64,000 nt of DNA from JARYGU01 sp033795365 (GTDB lineage Bacteria > Pseudomonadota > Alphaproteobacteria > Rhizobiales > Rhizobiaceae): assembly GCA_033795365.1 (NCBI GenBank), contig JARYGU010000002.1, positions 62,001 to 126,000 on the forward strand. The letters are read 5' to 3'. The position numbers and the translations under genes were made by a program. Positions 53,186 through 62,357 of the stretch are shown here, piece after piece (positions within the stretch are counted from its first letter, which is position 1; each line of letters opens with the position of its first letter). The notes beneath the pieces were generated by a model. The model was not told the origin of the DNA. It saw nothing but the letters and a program-made list of their open reading frames with translations, and searched no databases.

Positions 53186-54700
53186 ATGGATAATCCATCA
53201 GCAGGGGTCAGCTATAAAAAGGCTGATGCTTCCTATTTCGAAAAGCGCGGTCTCTCGCGTTATGCCGGCGTCTGGTCGCTTTGGGCGCTTGGCGTCGGCG
53301 CGGTCATCTCGGGTCATTTTTCCGGCTGGAACTTCGGCTTCGCGACCGGCGGATGGGGCGGCATGCTCGTCGCCGGCATCATCATCGCCATCATGTATCT
53401 GGGGCTTACCTTCTCGATCGCAGAGATGAGCCCGGCACTGCCGCATACGGGGGCGGCCTATTCCTTCGCGCGCACCGCGATGGGACCCTGGGGCGGGTTC
53501 CTCACCGGTTTGTGCGAGAACGTCGAATATGTCCTGACGCCGGCCGTTATCGTCACCTTCATAACGGCCTATGTTAACTCCATTCTCGGGTTGGATCCTG
53601 CTTATTCACCCTTCATATGGGTGATCTTCTACCTGCTTTTCCTGGCGCTGAACGTGTTCGGCCTTGAGCTGTCGTTCAAGGTCACCCTCGTCATCACCTT
53701 GATATCGCTGGCGGTTCTGGTCTTCTTCTGGATCAGCGCGATCCCGAACATGGATTTCTCCAGATGGGCGCTCAATATCGGCGTCGGACCGGACGGGGCC
53801 GCGGTGGAGCTGCCCGAAGGCAACGGCGACTGGTTCCCCTTCGGCTTCTCCGGCGTCCTCGCGACATTGCCCTTCGCGGTCTGGCTGTTCCTCGCCATCG
53901 AGCAGCTTCCGCTGGCGGCCGAAGAGTCGGTCGATCCCAAGCGCGACATGCCGCGGGGCATCATCCTCGGTATCGTGACGCTGATGATCTCGGCTTTCAT
54001 GATCGTGCTCCTCAATCCGTCGCTGCCGGGCGTCGGCGCATTTGGCCTCGGCTCTTCGCTCGAGCCGCTGCTCGACGGCTTCAAGGCGATCTATGGCGAC
54101 AGCGGCGTGGTCGTTCTCGGACTGGTGGCCTTGACGGGGCTGATCGCAAGCTTCCACACGATCCTCTATGCGCAGGGCAGGCAGGTCTATTCGCTGTCGC
54201 GGGCGGGCTATTTTCCGACCGTGCTCTCACTGACCCATCCGACCTTCAAGACGCCTCACGTCGCGATGATTTCCGGTGCGGTCGTCGGTCTGGCGGTCAT
54301 GCTCGCCATCTGGTTTGCGCTGGGTGCCGAGCAGGGCGGAAGCGTGATCGGAAGCGTCCTGCTGAACATGGCCGTTTTCGGCGCGATGTTCTCCTACATC
54401 ATGCAGGCGATATCCTTCATCCTGCTGCGCCGGAACCTGCCCAACATCGAACGTCCGTTCCGCTCGCCGCTCGGCATCCCCGGTGCCGTTCTGACGATCA
54501 TCATCGCGGTCGTGACGCTGCTCTATCAGGTCCAGGATCCGAACTTTTCGAAGGGGGTCGTCTGGGTCGCCGTCTGGTTCGCGATCGCGATCGCCTATTT
54601 CGCCTTCGTCGGACGGCATCGGCTGATCCTTTCGCCGGAGGAGGAATTCGCGATGGAGCATAAGGAAAAGGCTGCATCGGCTGCGGCGCTGAAAGCCTGA
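53186..54700 (+). CDS. APC-superfamily permease, ethanolamine/amine type
   Basis: A 504-residue amino acid/polyamine/organocation permease with about 12 predicted helices. The start region (YFEKRGLSRYAGVWSLWALGVGAVISG) and GPWGGFLTGLCENVEYVLTPA resemble the ethanolamine permease (EutP/eat) branch. AGGAGAGAAGGG precedes the start. It follows the amidohydrolase gene by 159 bp and is separated from the glutamine synthetase-like gene by a hairpin. Likely uptake of ethanolamine or a related amino alcohol. Confidence 0.85.
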   Translation: MDNPSAGVSYKKADASYFEKRGLSRYAGVWSLWALGVGAVISGHFSGWNFGFATGGWGGMLVAGIIIAIMYLGLTFSIAEMSPALPHTGAAYSFARTAMGPWGGFLTGLCENVEYVLTPAVIVTFITAYVNSILGLDPAYSPFIWVIFYLLFLALNVFGLELSFKVTLVITLISLAVLVFFWISAIPNMDFSRWALNIGVGPDGAAVELPEGNGDWFPFGFSGVLATLPFAVWLFLAIEQLPLAAEESVDPKRDMPRGIILGIVTLMISAFMIVLLNPSLPGVGAFGLGSSLEPLLDGFKAIYGDSGVVVLGLVALTGLIASFHTILYAQGRQVYSLSRAGYFPTVLSLTHPTFKTPHVAMISGAVVGLAVMLAIWFALGAEQGGSVIGSVLLNMAVFGAMFSYIMQAISFILLRRNLPNIERPFRSPLGIPGAVLTIIIAVVTLLYQVQDPNFSKGVVWVAVWFAIAIAYFAFVGRHRLILSPEEEFAMEHKEKAASAAALKA

Positions 54701-54715
54701 GACCGGTTGAAAATG

Positions 54716-54741
54716 CAGCCCGGCCGTGGGCCGGGCTGTTT
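54716..54741 (+). terminator. Hairpin terminator/attenuator after the permease gene
   Basis: CAGCCCGGCC (54716-54725) pairs perfectly with GGCCGGGCTG (54729-54738) around GTG, followed by TTT. The short T tail suggests partial termination before the downstream ligase gene. Confidence 0.7.
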
Positions 54742-54775
54742 CCATTCAAGAGTTCTGACAGATTGGATTTGGTAG

Positions 54776-56146
54776 ATGAGCGCAGTTTATTCATTTGACG
54801 ACCTGAAGAAGGATGTCGCCGAAGGCCGCATCGATACCGTCCTGGCATGCCAGGTGGACATGCAGGGTCGGCTGATGGGCAAGCGTTTCCATGCGCAGTA
54901 TTTCGTGGAAAGCGCCTACGAGGAGACGCATAGCTGCAATTATCTGCTGGCCACCGACATGGAGATGGAAACCGTCTCCGGCTACAGATCGACCAGCTGG
55001 GAATCTGGATATGGCGACTATACGATGAAGCCCGATCTCTCCACGCTGCGTCGCGTTCCCTGGCTCGAAGGAACGGCGCTGGTGCTTTGCGACGTGCTCG
55101 ACCACCACACGCACAAGGAGGTGCCGCATTCGCCGCGCGCGGTCCTCAAGAGGCAGATCCGCCGCCTGGAGGCGCTGGGATACAAGGCCTTCATGGCGAG
55201 CGAGCTAGAATTCTTCCTCTTCGACCAGACCTATGACGACGCGCGCGAAAGCGGTTATCGCGATCTCCGGCTCGTCAGCGGCTACAACGAGGATTACCAC
55301 ATCTTCCAAACGACCAAGGAAGAGGACGTGATGCGGGCGATCCGCAACGGTCTGCAGGGTGCCGGCATCCCGGTCGAGAATTCCAAAGGGGAGGCATCGG
55401 CCGGACAGGAGGAGATCAATGTGCGCTATGCCGATGCGCTGACCATGGCCGACCGGCATGCGATCATCAAGAATGCCTGCAAGGAGATCGCCTGGTCGCG
55501 CGGCAAGGCCATCACGTTCCTCGCCAAATGGAACTACAATGCCGCAGGCTCTTCCTCGCATATCCACCAGTCTCTCTGGTCGCTTGACGGAAAGACGCCG
55601 ATGTTCTTCGAGAAGGATGCCAAATACGGGATGTCCGACACGATGCGCAGCTACGTGGCAGGCCTTCTCAATCACGCGAGCGAGATCACCTATTTCCTTG
55701 CGCCCTACATCAATTCCTACAAGCGCTTCATGGCGGGCACATTTGCGCCGACCAAAGCGATCTGGAGCAAGGACAACCGGACGGCCGGCTACCGGCTCTG
55801 CGGCGAGGATACGAAAGCGATCCGCATCGAATGCCGCGTCGGCGGGTCGGACCTCAATCCCTATCTCGCCATGGCCGGACTTCTGGCGGCGGGCATATCC
55901 GGCATCGAGCAGAAACTGGAACTCGAGCCGCCTTTCGTCGGCGACGCCTATGGCGGAAAGGGCGTTCGCGAAATCCCGAAGACGCTGCGCGAGGCGACCG
56001 CTTTCATGACGAGCTCCAAGATGCTGCGCGAAGCCTTCGGCGACGATGTGGTCGATCATTATACGCGCGCCGCGCATTGGGAGCAGGAGGAATATGACCG
56101 GCGCGTTACCGATTGGGAGGTGGCGCGCGGTTTCGAGAGGGCGTAG
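54776..56146 (+). CDS. Glutamine synthetase-like gamma-glutamylamide ligase
   Basis: A 456-residue GS-family protein. The N-terminal beta-grasp domain is at about 1-110. In the catalytic domain, ASELEFFLFD (about 142-151) and AGQEEINVRYAD hold metal Glu residues, and AGSSSHIHQSL (about 258-268) holds the ammonium/ATP region His. NSYKRFMAGTFAPTKAIW and RIECRVGGSDLNPYLAMAG complete the pattern. It differs from GlnA by lacking the usual adenylylation loop and ammonia-site residues, and resembles PuuA/IpuC-type ligases that join glutamate to an amine. Predicted: ATP-dependent gamma-glutamylation of the amine imported by the adjacent permease. Confidence 0.85.
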   Translation: MSAVYSFDDLKKDVAEGRIDTVLACQVDMQGRLMGKRFHAQYFVESAYEETHSCNYLLATDMEMETVSGYRSTSWESGYGDYTMKPDLSTLRRVPWLEGTALVLCDVLDHHTHKEVPHSPRAVLKRQIRRLEALGYKAFMASELEFFLFDQTYDDARESGYRDLRLVSGYNEDYHIFQTTKEEDVMRAIRNGLQGAGIPVENSKGEASAGQEEINVRYADALTMADRHAIIKNACKEIAWSRGKAITFLAKWNYNAAGSSSHIHQSLWSLDGKTPMFFEKDAKYGMSDTMRSYVAGLLNHASEITYFLAPYINSYKRFMAGTFAPTKAIWSKDNRTAGYRLCGEDTKAIRIECRVGGSDLNPYLAMAGLLAAGISGIEQKLELEPPFVGDAYGGKGVREIPKTLREATAFMTSSKMLREAFGDDVVDHYTRAAHWEQEEYDRRVTDWEVARGFERA

Positions 56147-56221
56147 CTAACGGAGGGATGGAAATAAGACCGTTGACGTAATCGCAACATGATGAGATTC
56201 TTTGTTGACCCTCAACGATGA

Positions 56222-56653
56222 ATGATTGTCACGATGCAAAAATATCCGATCGACAGCGACTGGTTCTTTCAGCAACTGCGACGCAAGAACAAATCTGTCC
56301 GTGGACTGGGACGCTTTATGAATATCGATGCGGGTGCCGCTTCCCGAATGTTGAATGGACAACGCAACATGAGCGCAAAGGAACAGGACCAGGTTGCGCA
56401 ATTCCTGGAGGTCAGCATTGAAGACGTTGCTGTCCATCGAAACTCTTCACGAGGAGGATTTGCGGAAACGAAACAGACCGATTTCATCGATACGGAACCG
56501 TCATCTCCAAAAAAGGAAGCAGGTTTTTCGGGTGACAAACCCAAGCGGCACCCTGTCTTCGGCTGCATGAAAGGCACGATGACGATTCCTGACGATCTCG
56601 ATCTCACTGCTCCGATCGATGTCGAGTGGAGCAGCAAGCTGTATAATGAATGA
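56222..56653 (+). CDS. HTH-domain antitoxin of a PIN toxin-antitoxin pair
   Basis: A 143-residue protein. Residues about 8-68 look like an XRE-type helix-turn-helix (WFFQQLRRKNKSVRGLGRFM, ASRMLNGQRNMSAKEQDQVA). The middle is a polar, probably disordered linker. The C-terminal tail (FGCMKGTMTIPDDLDLTAPI) resembles the toxin-wrapping tails of VapB/Phd-type antitoxins. The stop overlaps the toxin start by 8 bp. The gene is less GC-rich than its neighbours, which suggests transfer. An ATG four codons in is an alternative start. The HTH plus tail arrangement is not the usual AbrB or RHH VapB form. Confidence 0.72.
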   Translation: MIVTMQKYPIDSDWFFQQLRRKNKSVRGLGRFMNIDAGAASRMLNGQRNMSAKEQDQVAQFLEVSIEDVAVHRNSSRGGFAETKQTDFIDTEPSSPKKEAGFSGDKPKRHPVFGCMKGTMTIPDDLDLTAPIDVEWSSKLYNE

Positions 56654-57062
56654 AAGGTTTCTGCTTGATACATGCGCTATCATCTGGCTTGCGAACGAAA
56701 AGCCTATATCGCAAGCAGCTGTTGACGCCCTGAACGCCATACAAACGGATAGCGATCGGCTCTGCGCTTCCGCAATCTCCGCATGGGAAATCGGCATGTT
56801 GATATCGCGAGGCAGAGTTCCGACGACAAAACACGCATTGGCATGGTTCGAGGATTTCGTGACGGTCGGTAAAGTAACTGTTCAGGCTGTTACGCCTGCC
56901 ATTCTTGTTGCCGCCTCCTACCTTCCGGAGCCTTTGCATAATGATCCGATGGACCGCATCATCATTGCTACGGCCCGCGAGCACGACCTTACCGTCATCA
57001 CGCGTGATCGCCTGATTCTTGCCTACGGAGCTGCCGGCCATGTCCGGACGCTTGCCTGTTGA
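56646..57062 (+). CDS. PIN-domain ribonuclease toxin, VapC-type
   Basis: A 138-residue PIN protein. The acidic Mg-binding residues are Asp8 (LLDTCAIIWL), Glu48 (SAWEIGML), Asp103 (PMDRIIIATA) and Asp121 (VITRDRLI). Its start overlaps the antitoxin end by 8 bp, so translation is coupled. It should cleave tRNA or other RNA when free of the antitoxin. The pair sits between the GS-like ligase and aldehyde dehydrogenase genes, 16 bp before the latter, with base composition unlike both. Confidence 0.88.
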   Translation: MNERFLLDTCAIIWLANEKPISQAAVDALNAIQTDSDRLCASAISAWEIGMLISRGRVPTTKHALAWFEDFVTVGKVTVQAVTPAILVAASYLPEPLHNDPMDRIIIATAREHDLTVITRDRLILAYGAAGHVRTLAC

Positions 57063-57078
57063 TTTTCGGAGTTGAGAC

Positions 57079-58464
57079 ATGACCATGATCAGATGCATAT
57101 CCCCTATTGACGGTTCGGTTTACGCCGAACGTCCGGCCATGCCGCTCGAAGCGGCGAAGGAAGCCGTAACGCGAGCCCGCAAGGCGCAGAAGGCATGGGC
57201 GCGCCGGCCGCTGGAAGAGCGTGTCCAGCTCGTCCTCAAGGGCGTTGCCCGTCTCAACGAGATGGTGGACGACGTGGTGCCGGAACTCGCCTGGCAAATG
57301 GGGCGGCCTGTGCGCTACGGCGGAGAGTTCAAAGGTTTCAACGAGCGCTCGAACTATGTCGCGGAAATCGCCGGCTCGTCCCTCGCTCCGATCGTCGTCG
57401 AGGAAAGCGACCGTTTCGAACGGCGGATCGAGCGGGAGCCGCATGGCGTCGTGTTCGTCATCGCGCCGTGGAACTATCCGTATATGACGGCGATCAATAC
57501 GGTGGCGCCGGCGCTGATGGCGGGCAATACCGTGATCATCAAGCATGCCAGCCAGACGATCCTCGTCGGCGAACGCCTGGTGCGCGCCTTCAACGAAGCC
57601 GGCGTTCCGGAGGATGTCTTCCAGAACCTCTTCCTCGACCACGACACGACTTCGGCGCTGATCGCCGCTAAGAGCTTCGACTTCATCAACTTCACCGGTT
57701 CGGTGGAGGGCGGACGCTCGATAGAGCGCGCGGCCGCCGGGACCTTTACGCCGCTCGGCCTGGAACTCGGCGGCAAGGATCCGGGCTATGTGATGGAGGA
57801 TGCGGACCTCGCCGCCGCGGTCGACACGCTCATGGACGGCGCCACCTACAATTCCGGCCAGTGCTGCTGCGGCATCGAGCGCATCTATGTGCATGAGTCG
57901 CTTTATGACGCCTTCGTAGAGAAGTCGGTCGCATGGGTGTCGAACTACAAGCTCGGCAATCCGCTGGATGCGGAAACGACGCTTGGTCCGATGGCCAATA
58001 CGCGCTTTGCCGATGTCGTGCGCGAGCAGGTCGCCGATGCGGTTTCGAAGGGTGCCAAGGCGCTGATCGATCCGAAGCTCTTTCCGCAGGATGACGGCGG
58101 CGCCTATCTCGCACCGCAGGTGCTGGTGGATGTCGACCATTCCATGCCCTTCATGCGCGAGGAGACCTTCGGTCCGGCGGTCGGCATCATGAAGGTCAAG
58201 AGCGATTCTGAAGCGCTCGAACTGATGAACGATTGCCGCTACGGGCTGACGGCGTCGCTTTGGACGAAAGATGCGGAACGGGCCGCGCGCCTCGGACGCG
58301 AGCTTGAAACCGGCACCGTCTTCATGAACCGTGCCGACTATCTCGATCCGGCGCTTTGCTGGACGGGCGTCAAGGAAACCGGCCGCGGCGGATCGCTCTC
58401 CGTCATCGGCTTCCACAATCTCACCAGGCCGAAGTCCTATCATCTCAGGAAAGCACTCGCATGA
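57079..58464 (+). CDS. NAD(P)-dependent aldehyde dehydrogenase
   Basis: A 461-residue ALDH. PWNYPYMTAIN (about 130-140) and KHASQTILVGE form the cofactor region, LELGGKDPGYV holds the general-base Glu (about 234), and NSGQCCCGIER the nucleophilic Cys (about 267-269 within a CCC run). EETFGPAVG is near 360. It overlaps the alcohol dehydrogenase by ATGA. In the amine pathway it would oxidise a gamma-glutamyl aminoaldehyde or related aldehyde formed by the alcohol dehydrogenase. It sits just downstream of the toxin gene. Confidence 0.9.
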   Translation: MTMIRCISPIDGSVYAERPAMPLEAAKEAVTRARKAQKAWARRPLEERVQLVLKGVARLNEMVDDVVPELAWQMGRPVRYGGEFKGFNERSNYVAEIAGSSLAPIVVEESDRFERRIEREPHGVVFVIAPWNYPYMTAINTVAPALMAGNTVIIKHASQTILVGERLVRAFNEAGVPEDVFQNLFLDHDTTSALIAAKSFDFINFTGSVEGGRSIERAAAGTFTPLGLELGGKDPGYVMEDADLAAAVDTLMDGATYNSGQCCCGIERIYVHESLYDAFVEKSVAWVSNYKLGNPLDAETTLGPMANTRFADVVREQVADAVSKGAKALIDPKLFPQDDGGAYLAPQVLVDVDHSMPFMREETFGPAVGIMKVKSDSEALELMNDCRYGLTASLWTKDAERAARLGRELETGTVFMNRADYLDPALCWTGVKETGRGGSLSVIGFHNLTRPKSYHLRKALA

Positions 58465-59606
58465 CCATCACCGCCAACTGGAGCTATCCGACCGCCGTCA
58501 AGTTCGGAGCAGGGCGCATCAGAGAGCTTGCCGATCATTGCAAGGCCGTCGGCATGAAGAAGCCGCTGCTTGTCACCGATCGCGGCCTTGCGCCCATGTC
58601 CATCACGCAGGGTGCACTCGACATTTTGGACGCTGCCGGCCTCGGACGGGCGATCTTCGCCGAGGTCGATCCGAACCCCAACGACCGGAATCTCGACGCA
58701 GGCGTGAAAGCCTTCAAGGACGGCGGCCATGACGGTGTCGTGGCCTTCGGCGGCGGCTCGGGTCTCGATCTAGGCAAAGCGGTCGCCTTCATGGTCGGCC
58801 AGACACGGCCGGTCTGGGATTTCGAGGACATCGGCGACTGGTGGACGCGTGCCAGCCTCGACGGCATCGCGCCGATCATCGCCGTGCCCACGACCGCGGG
58901 CACCGGCTCGGAGGTCGGACGCGCCTCGGTCATCACCAATTCACAGACGCATACGAAGAAGGTCATCTTTCATCCGAAGTTCCTCCCGGCCGTCACGATC
59001 TGCGATCCGGAGCTGACGGTCGGCATGCCGAAGGTGATCACCGCGGGGACCGGCATGGACGCCTTCGCACACTGCCTCGAAGCCTATTCCTCGCCGTTCT
59101 ACCATCCGATGAGCCAGGGCATCGCGCTCGAAGGCATGCGGCTGGTCAAGGAGTTCCTGCCGCGCGCCTACAAGGACGGTGCGGATATCGAGGCACGGGC
59201 AAACATGATGTCGGCCGCCGCCATGGGAGCCGTCGCATTCCAGAAGGGGCTCGGCGCGATCCACTCGCTCTCGCACCCCGTCGGCGCCCTCTACAACACC
59301 CATCACGGCATGACGAATGCCGTCGTCATGCCGCCGGTGCTTCGCTTCAACCGCCCGGCGATCGAAGAGAGGATCTCCCGTGCCGCAGCCTATCTCGGCA
59401 TATCGGGCGGTTTCGTCGGGTTCTACGACTACGTGTTACGGCTGCGGGAGGAGCTGGGCGTACCCGACAAGCTTTCTGCATTGGGCGTCGGAACCGACCG
59501 TATCGACGAAATGTCGGAAATGGCGATCGTCGACCCGACCGCCGGCGGCAATCCGGTCGAGCTGACGCTCGCTGCCGCGAAAGCGCTTTTTGCGGAATGC
59601 ATCTGA
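58461..59606 (+). CDS. Iron-containing alcohol dehydrogenase
   Basis: A 381-residue group III (Fe-dependent) alcohol dehydrogenase. NAD-binding GGGSGLDLGKA is near residue 95 and VPTTAGTGSEVGRAS near 140. The metal site comes from TGMDAFAHCLEAY (Asp and His, about 195-207), HSLSHPVGALYNTHHG (about 270-285) with further His ligands. The start overlaps the ALDH stop (ATGA). It likely oxidises the hydroxyl of an amino alcohol or its gamma-glutamyl derivative before the ALDH step. Substrate inferred from context. Confidence 0.9.
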   Translation: MTITANWSYPTAVKFGAGRIRELADHCKAVGMKKPLLVTDRGLAPMSITQGALDILDAAGLGRAIFAEVDPNPNDRNLDAGVKAFKDGGHDGVVAFGGGSGLDLGKAVAFMVGQTRPVWDFEDIGDWWTRASLDGIAPIIAVPTTAGTGSEVGRASVITNSQTHTKKVIFHPKFLPAVTICDPELTVGMPKVITAGTGMDAFAHCLEAYSSPFYHPMSQGIALEGMRLVKEFLPRAYKDGADIEARANMMSAAAMGAVAFQKGLGAIHSLSHPVGALYNTHHGMTNAVVMPPVLRFNRPAIEERISRAAAYLGISGGFVGFYDYVLRLREELGVPDKLSALGVGTDRIDEMSEMAIVDPTAGGNPVELTLAAAKALFAECI

Positions 59607-59618
59607 CAGAGCCGATCC

Positions 59619-59651
59619 GAAGGCCCGGACCGGTTCGTCTCCGGGCCTTCG
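59619..59651 (+). terminator. Hairpin terminator after the alcohol dehydrogenase
   Basis: GAAGGCCCGGA (59619-59629) and TCCGGGCCTTC (59640-59650) form a perfect 11-bp stem with a 10-nt loop, followed by GTTCATT. It closes the amine operon 12 bp past the stop. Confidence 0.65.
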
Positions 59652-59807
59652 TTCATTCCGCAAGCTTGGCATCGCTCATCAATCTTCGTGAGGCGCATCT
59701 TTCCAATTCGTTAACCATGTTTTGAAAGGTTCTGTTTACCAGAAACATTTCATCCGGGCGTCACGCGCAAGCACGCTGTGCCCGGAGCATTCCGAAGAGG
59801 AAAGACA

Positions 59808-60524
59808 ATGCCGGTCATCACATTCGCCAACGCCAAGGGCGGAGCGGGCAAGACGACAGCCGCCCTCATTCTTGCAACCGAGCTTGCCGCGCAGGGTTAC
59901 CGCGTCACCGTGCTCGACGCCGATCCGCAGCGGTGGATCACGAGCTGGCACGAGGTGTCCGGCCAACAGCGCAATCTTTCGGTCATTTCCGAAGTCTCGA
60001 TGGCTTCGCTGCCGGGCCATATCCGCGAGAACAAGGCTGCGACGGACTATTTCGTCGTGGATCTCGCAGGCGCGCGCGATGCGCTCGTGGCGGCGGCGAT
60101 CGGCCTGTCCGATCACGTGCTGATCCCGATCCAGGGCTGTGCCATGGATGCCAGGGGCGGGGCGCAGATTCTGGAGCTCCTGAAACAGCTCGACGAAAGG
60201 GCCGGTATCCGCATCGACCATTCCGTCGTGCTGACGCGCATGAATTCCCTGGTGACCACGCGGGCAATGGGCGCGATCAAGGCGCTGCTTTCGGAGCGCG
60301 GCGTCGCTGTCCTCGATACGCCGATCGTGGAGCGAACGGCGTTCCGTGATATATTCGACTGCGGCGGCACGCTCTATACGATGGATCCCGCGCGTGCGAC
60401 CAATCTCGACAAGGCACGCGAAAATGCAAGGCTCTTTGCAGCCGAGGTGCTGCAACTGGTGCCGGCGCGGACAGCGCGCGGATCCGCCGTCGGCATCTTC
60501 CGCTCTTTCGGCCGGGCTGCCTGA
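59808..60524 (+). CDS. Orphan ParA/MinD-family ATPase (VirC1-like)
   Basis: A 238-residue Walker-type ATPase. The deviant Walker A KGGAGKTT is at 10-17, VLDADPQRWITSW (Walker A' region) near 38 and VVDLAGARD near 86. Length and motifs fit the short ParA/VirC1 group. The start at 59808 lies after GAAGAGGAAAGAC; an ATG ten codons upstream is less likely. No ParB, parS cluster or replication gene is near, so it is not a chromosome partition locus. A role in positioning a protein or DNA complex is possible; its partner is unknown. Confidence 0.82.
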   Translation: MPVITFANAKGGAGKTTAALILATELAAQGYRVTVLDADPQRWITSWHEVSGQQRNLSVISEVSMASLPGHIRENKAATDYFVVDLAGARDALVAAAIGLSDHVLIPIQGCAMDARGGAQILELLKQLDERAGIRIDHSVVLTRMNSLVTTRAMGAIKALLSERGVAVLDTPIVERTAFRDIFDCGGTLYTMDPARATNLDKARENARLFAAEVLQLVPARTARGSAVGIFRSFGRAA

Positions 60525-60810
60525 GACAGCAAGACGAGGTTTGCATCGGCCGTTCCGGCATCAGCCATCGCCCGCCGGTGCGACCTTTTGGACATGCGGA
60601 AATGGCCGCGACTACGCCGCGCGTAACCAACAATTTACCACGTCGACCTAATCATTCCGTCAGAAAGTCATACCAACCGACTGCCCCGGCATTCGGCTTC
60701 ACGCCATGAGAGCGTAGCGCACGAGGCACGGACGTCGATCCGGCCGATGCACCATTGGGATCAACGCTTTCGCCCACCCGCCTTGCGGTTCTCTCAGCGT
60801 GGAAGTTCAA

Positions 60811-62334
60811 ATGAAGGCAGAAAACACCATTTCCAGCAGCAATCAGGACATCGACCGCCGGCTCGAATATCTCGGGCTGGACGCGGCTGCGCGAAATGAC
60901 CTCAAAAGTCTGAAACCCCTGATCGAAAAGGAGTTGGGACCGGCGCTGGACAAGTTCTATGCCATCGTAAGGTCGAGCCCCGAAGTCAGCCGCCTGTTTT
61001 CTTCGGAAGCGCAGATTTCGCGGGCGAAGAGCGCGCAACTCGGGCACTGGGTCAACATCGCCAACGGCGACTTCAGCGCCGACTATGCCGCCAAGGTGGT
61101 GGCGATCGGCCGTGTTCATGCCAGGATAGGCCTCGAGCCCCGGTGGTATATCGGTGGCTACGGGCTGATCGTCGAACATCTTCTGACGGAAGCCGTGAAA
61201 TCCATATGGCCCAGGGGCGGCCTCTTCTCGCGGCAGGAGGTGACGGCGGAGCAGGCGGCGGCGAAGCTGTCGAGCCTGGTGAAGGCGATCTTCCTCGACA
61301 TGGATCTTTCGGTATCCGTCTATATGGATGCCTCGGATGTCAGCAAACAGCAGGCCGTGCAGGCGCAAGTGGTCTCCGAAGAGCGGGGGCTCGTCAGCGA
61401 CAGTTTCGGCTCGGCTTTGAAGCGTATCGCAGCCGGCGACCTGACGGCGCGCATCACCGGCACGGTGCCCGAGGCCTATGAGGCCTTGCGGGACGATTTC
61501 AACCAGGCCGTCGGCGCCTTGTCGCAGGCGATCGGCAATATCGGCGCCGGCGCCGGCTCGATCCATCTGAGCGTGCAGGAGATTGCCGCCGCCGCCGCCG
61601 ATCTCGCCAAACGCACGGAACGGCAGGCGGCCAATCTCGAAGAGACGGCAGCAGCCGTGGAAGAAGTCACGACGACGGTGCGCAATACGGCGCAGAGCGC
61701 GGAGGAGGCCGATACGCTGGTCACCGCTGCCAGAGGAAATGCGGAGCGCAGCGGCGAAGTCGTCGAACAGGCGATTTCCGCCATGCAGGAAATCCAGCAG
61801 TCCTCGATCGCGATCGCCAACATCATCGACGTGATCGATGAAATAGCCTTCCAGACGAATCTTCTGGCTCTCAACGCTGGCATCGAAGCCGCGCGTGCCG
61901 GCGAGGCGGGGCGCGGGTTCGCGGTCGTGGCCTCGGAGGTCCGCGCGCTTGCCCAGCGCTGCGCCGATGCGGCCAAGGATATCCAGAACCTGATCGCCAA
62001 ATCGCATGATCAGGTCGAGGACGGGGTGCGTTCCGTCAACGAAGTGGCGCAATCGCTTCGCCAGATCGTTACGCAGGTCATTGAGGTCAGCGCGGTATTC
62101 AGTGCGATCCGCGCAAGTACCGCGGAGCAGGCGACCGGCCTCCAGGCCGTCAACACGGCAATCAACGCCATGGACCAGATCACGCAGCAGAATGCGGCGA
62201 TGGTGGAGCAGGCGAATGCCGCAAGCCAGGCGCTGACGCATGAAGCCGCTTCGATCGCCACGCAACTGAGCGCCTTCCGCACGAGCGGCCAGGCGGAGGC
62301 TGCTGCCGGCTCCGGCTATACGCGGGCGGCCTGA
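60811..62334 (+). CDS. Soluble globin-coupled chemoreceptor (IcpA-like)
   Basis: A 507-residue chemotaxis transducer without membrane helices. Residues 15-180 form a protoglobin sensor (HemAT-type); His103 in GRVHARIGLEPRWY is the expected proximal haem ligand. A HAMP-like linker lies around 200-245 (RIAAGDLTARI). The signalling domain is at about 250-495, with the receptor hairpin near 344-385 (EIAFQTNLLALNAGIEAARA). The start at 60811 follows GGAAG; a GTG four codons upstream is weaker. Likely an oxygen or redox sensor feeding the flagellar chemotaxis kinase from the cytoplasm. Confidence 0.88.
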   Translation: MKAENTISSSNQDIDRRLEYLGLDAAARNDLKSLKPLIEKELGPALDKFYAIVRSSPEVSRLFSSEAQISRAKSAQLGHWVNIANGDFSADYAAKVVAIGRVHARIGLEPRWYIGGYGLIVEHLLTEAVKSIWPRGGLFSRQEVTAEQAAAKLSSLVKAIFLDMDLSVSVYMDASDVSKQQAVQAQVVSEERGLVSDSFGSALKRIAAGDLTARITGTVPEAYEALRDDFNQAVGALSQAIGNIGAGAGSIHLSVQEIAAAAADLAKRTERQAANLEETAAAVEEVTTTVRNTAQSAEEADTLVTAARGNAERSGEVVEQAISAMQEIQQSSIAIANIIDVIDEIAFQTNLLALNAGIEAARAGEAGRGFAVVASEVRALAQRCADAAKDIQNLIAKSHDQVEDGVRSVNEVAQSLRQIVTQVIEVSAVFSAIRASTAEQATGLQAVNTAINAMDQITQQNAAMVEQANAASQALTHEAASIATQLSAFRTSGQAEAAAGSGYTRAA

Positions 62335-62357
62335 CGGCCAAGTGTCACTCCACCGCA

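Noticed and set aside
54776..56146. Assignment as housekeeping glutamine synthetase
   Set aside because: The context (amine permease, ALDH, ADH) and lack of an evident adenylylation loop fit the PuuA/IpuC-type gamma-glutamylamide ligases better than GlnA.
56147..57078. Insertion sequence or prophage remnant around the toxin-antitoxin pair
   Set aside because: No transposase, integrase, terminal inverted repeats or target duplication could be seen, only lower GC and the TA genes.
59808..60524. Plasmid or chromosome partition locus
   Set aside because: No ParB, no parS-like repeats and no replication initiator near the ParA-like gene.
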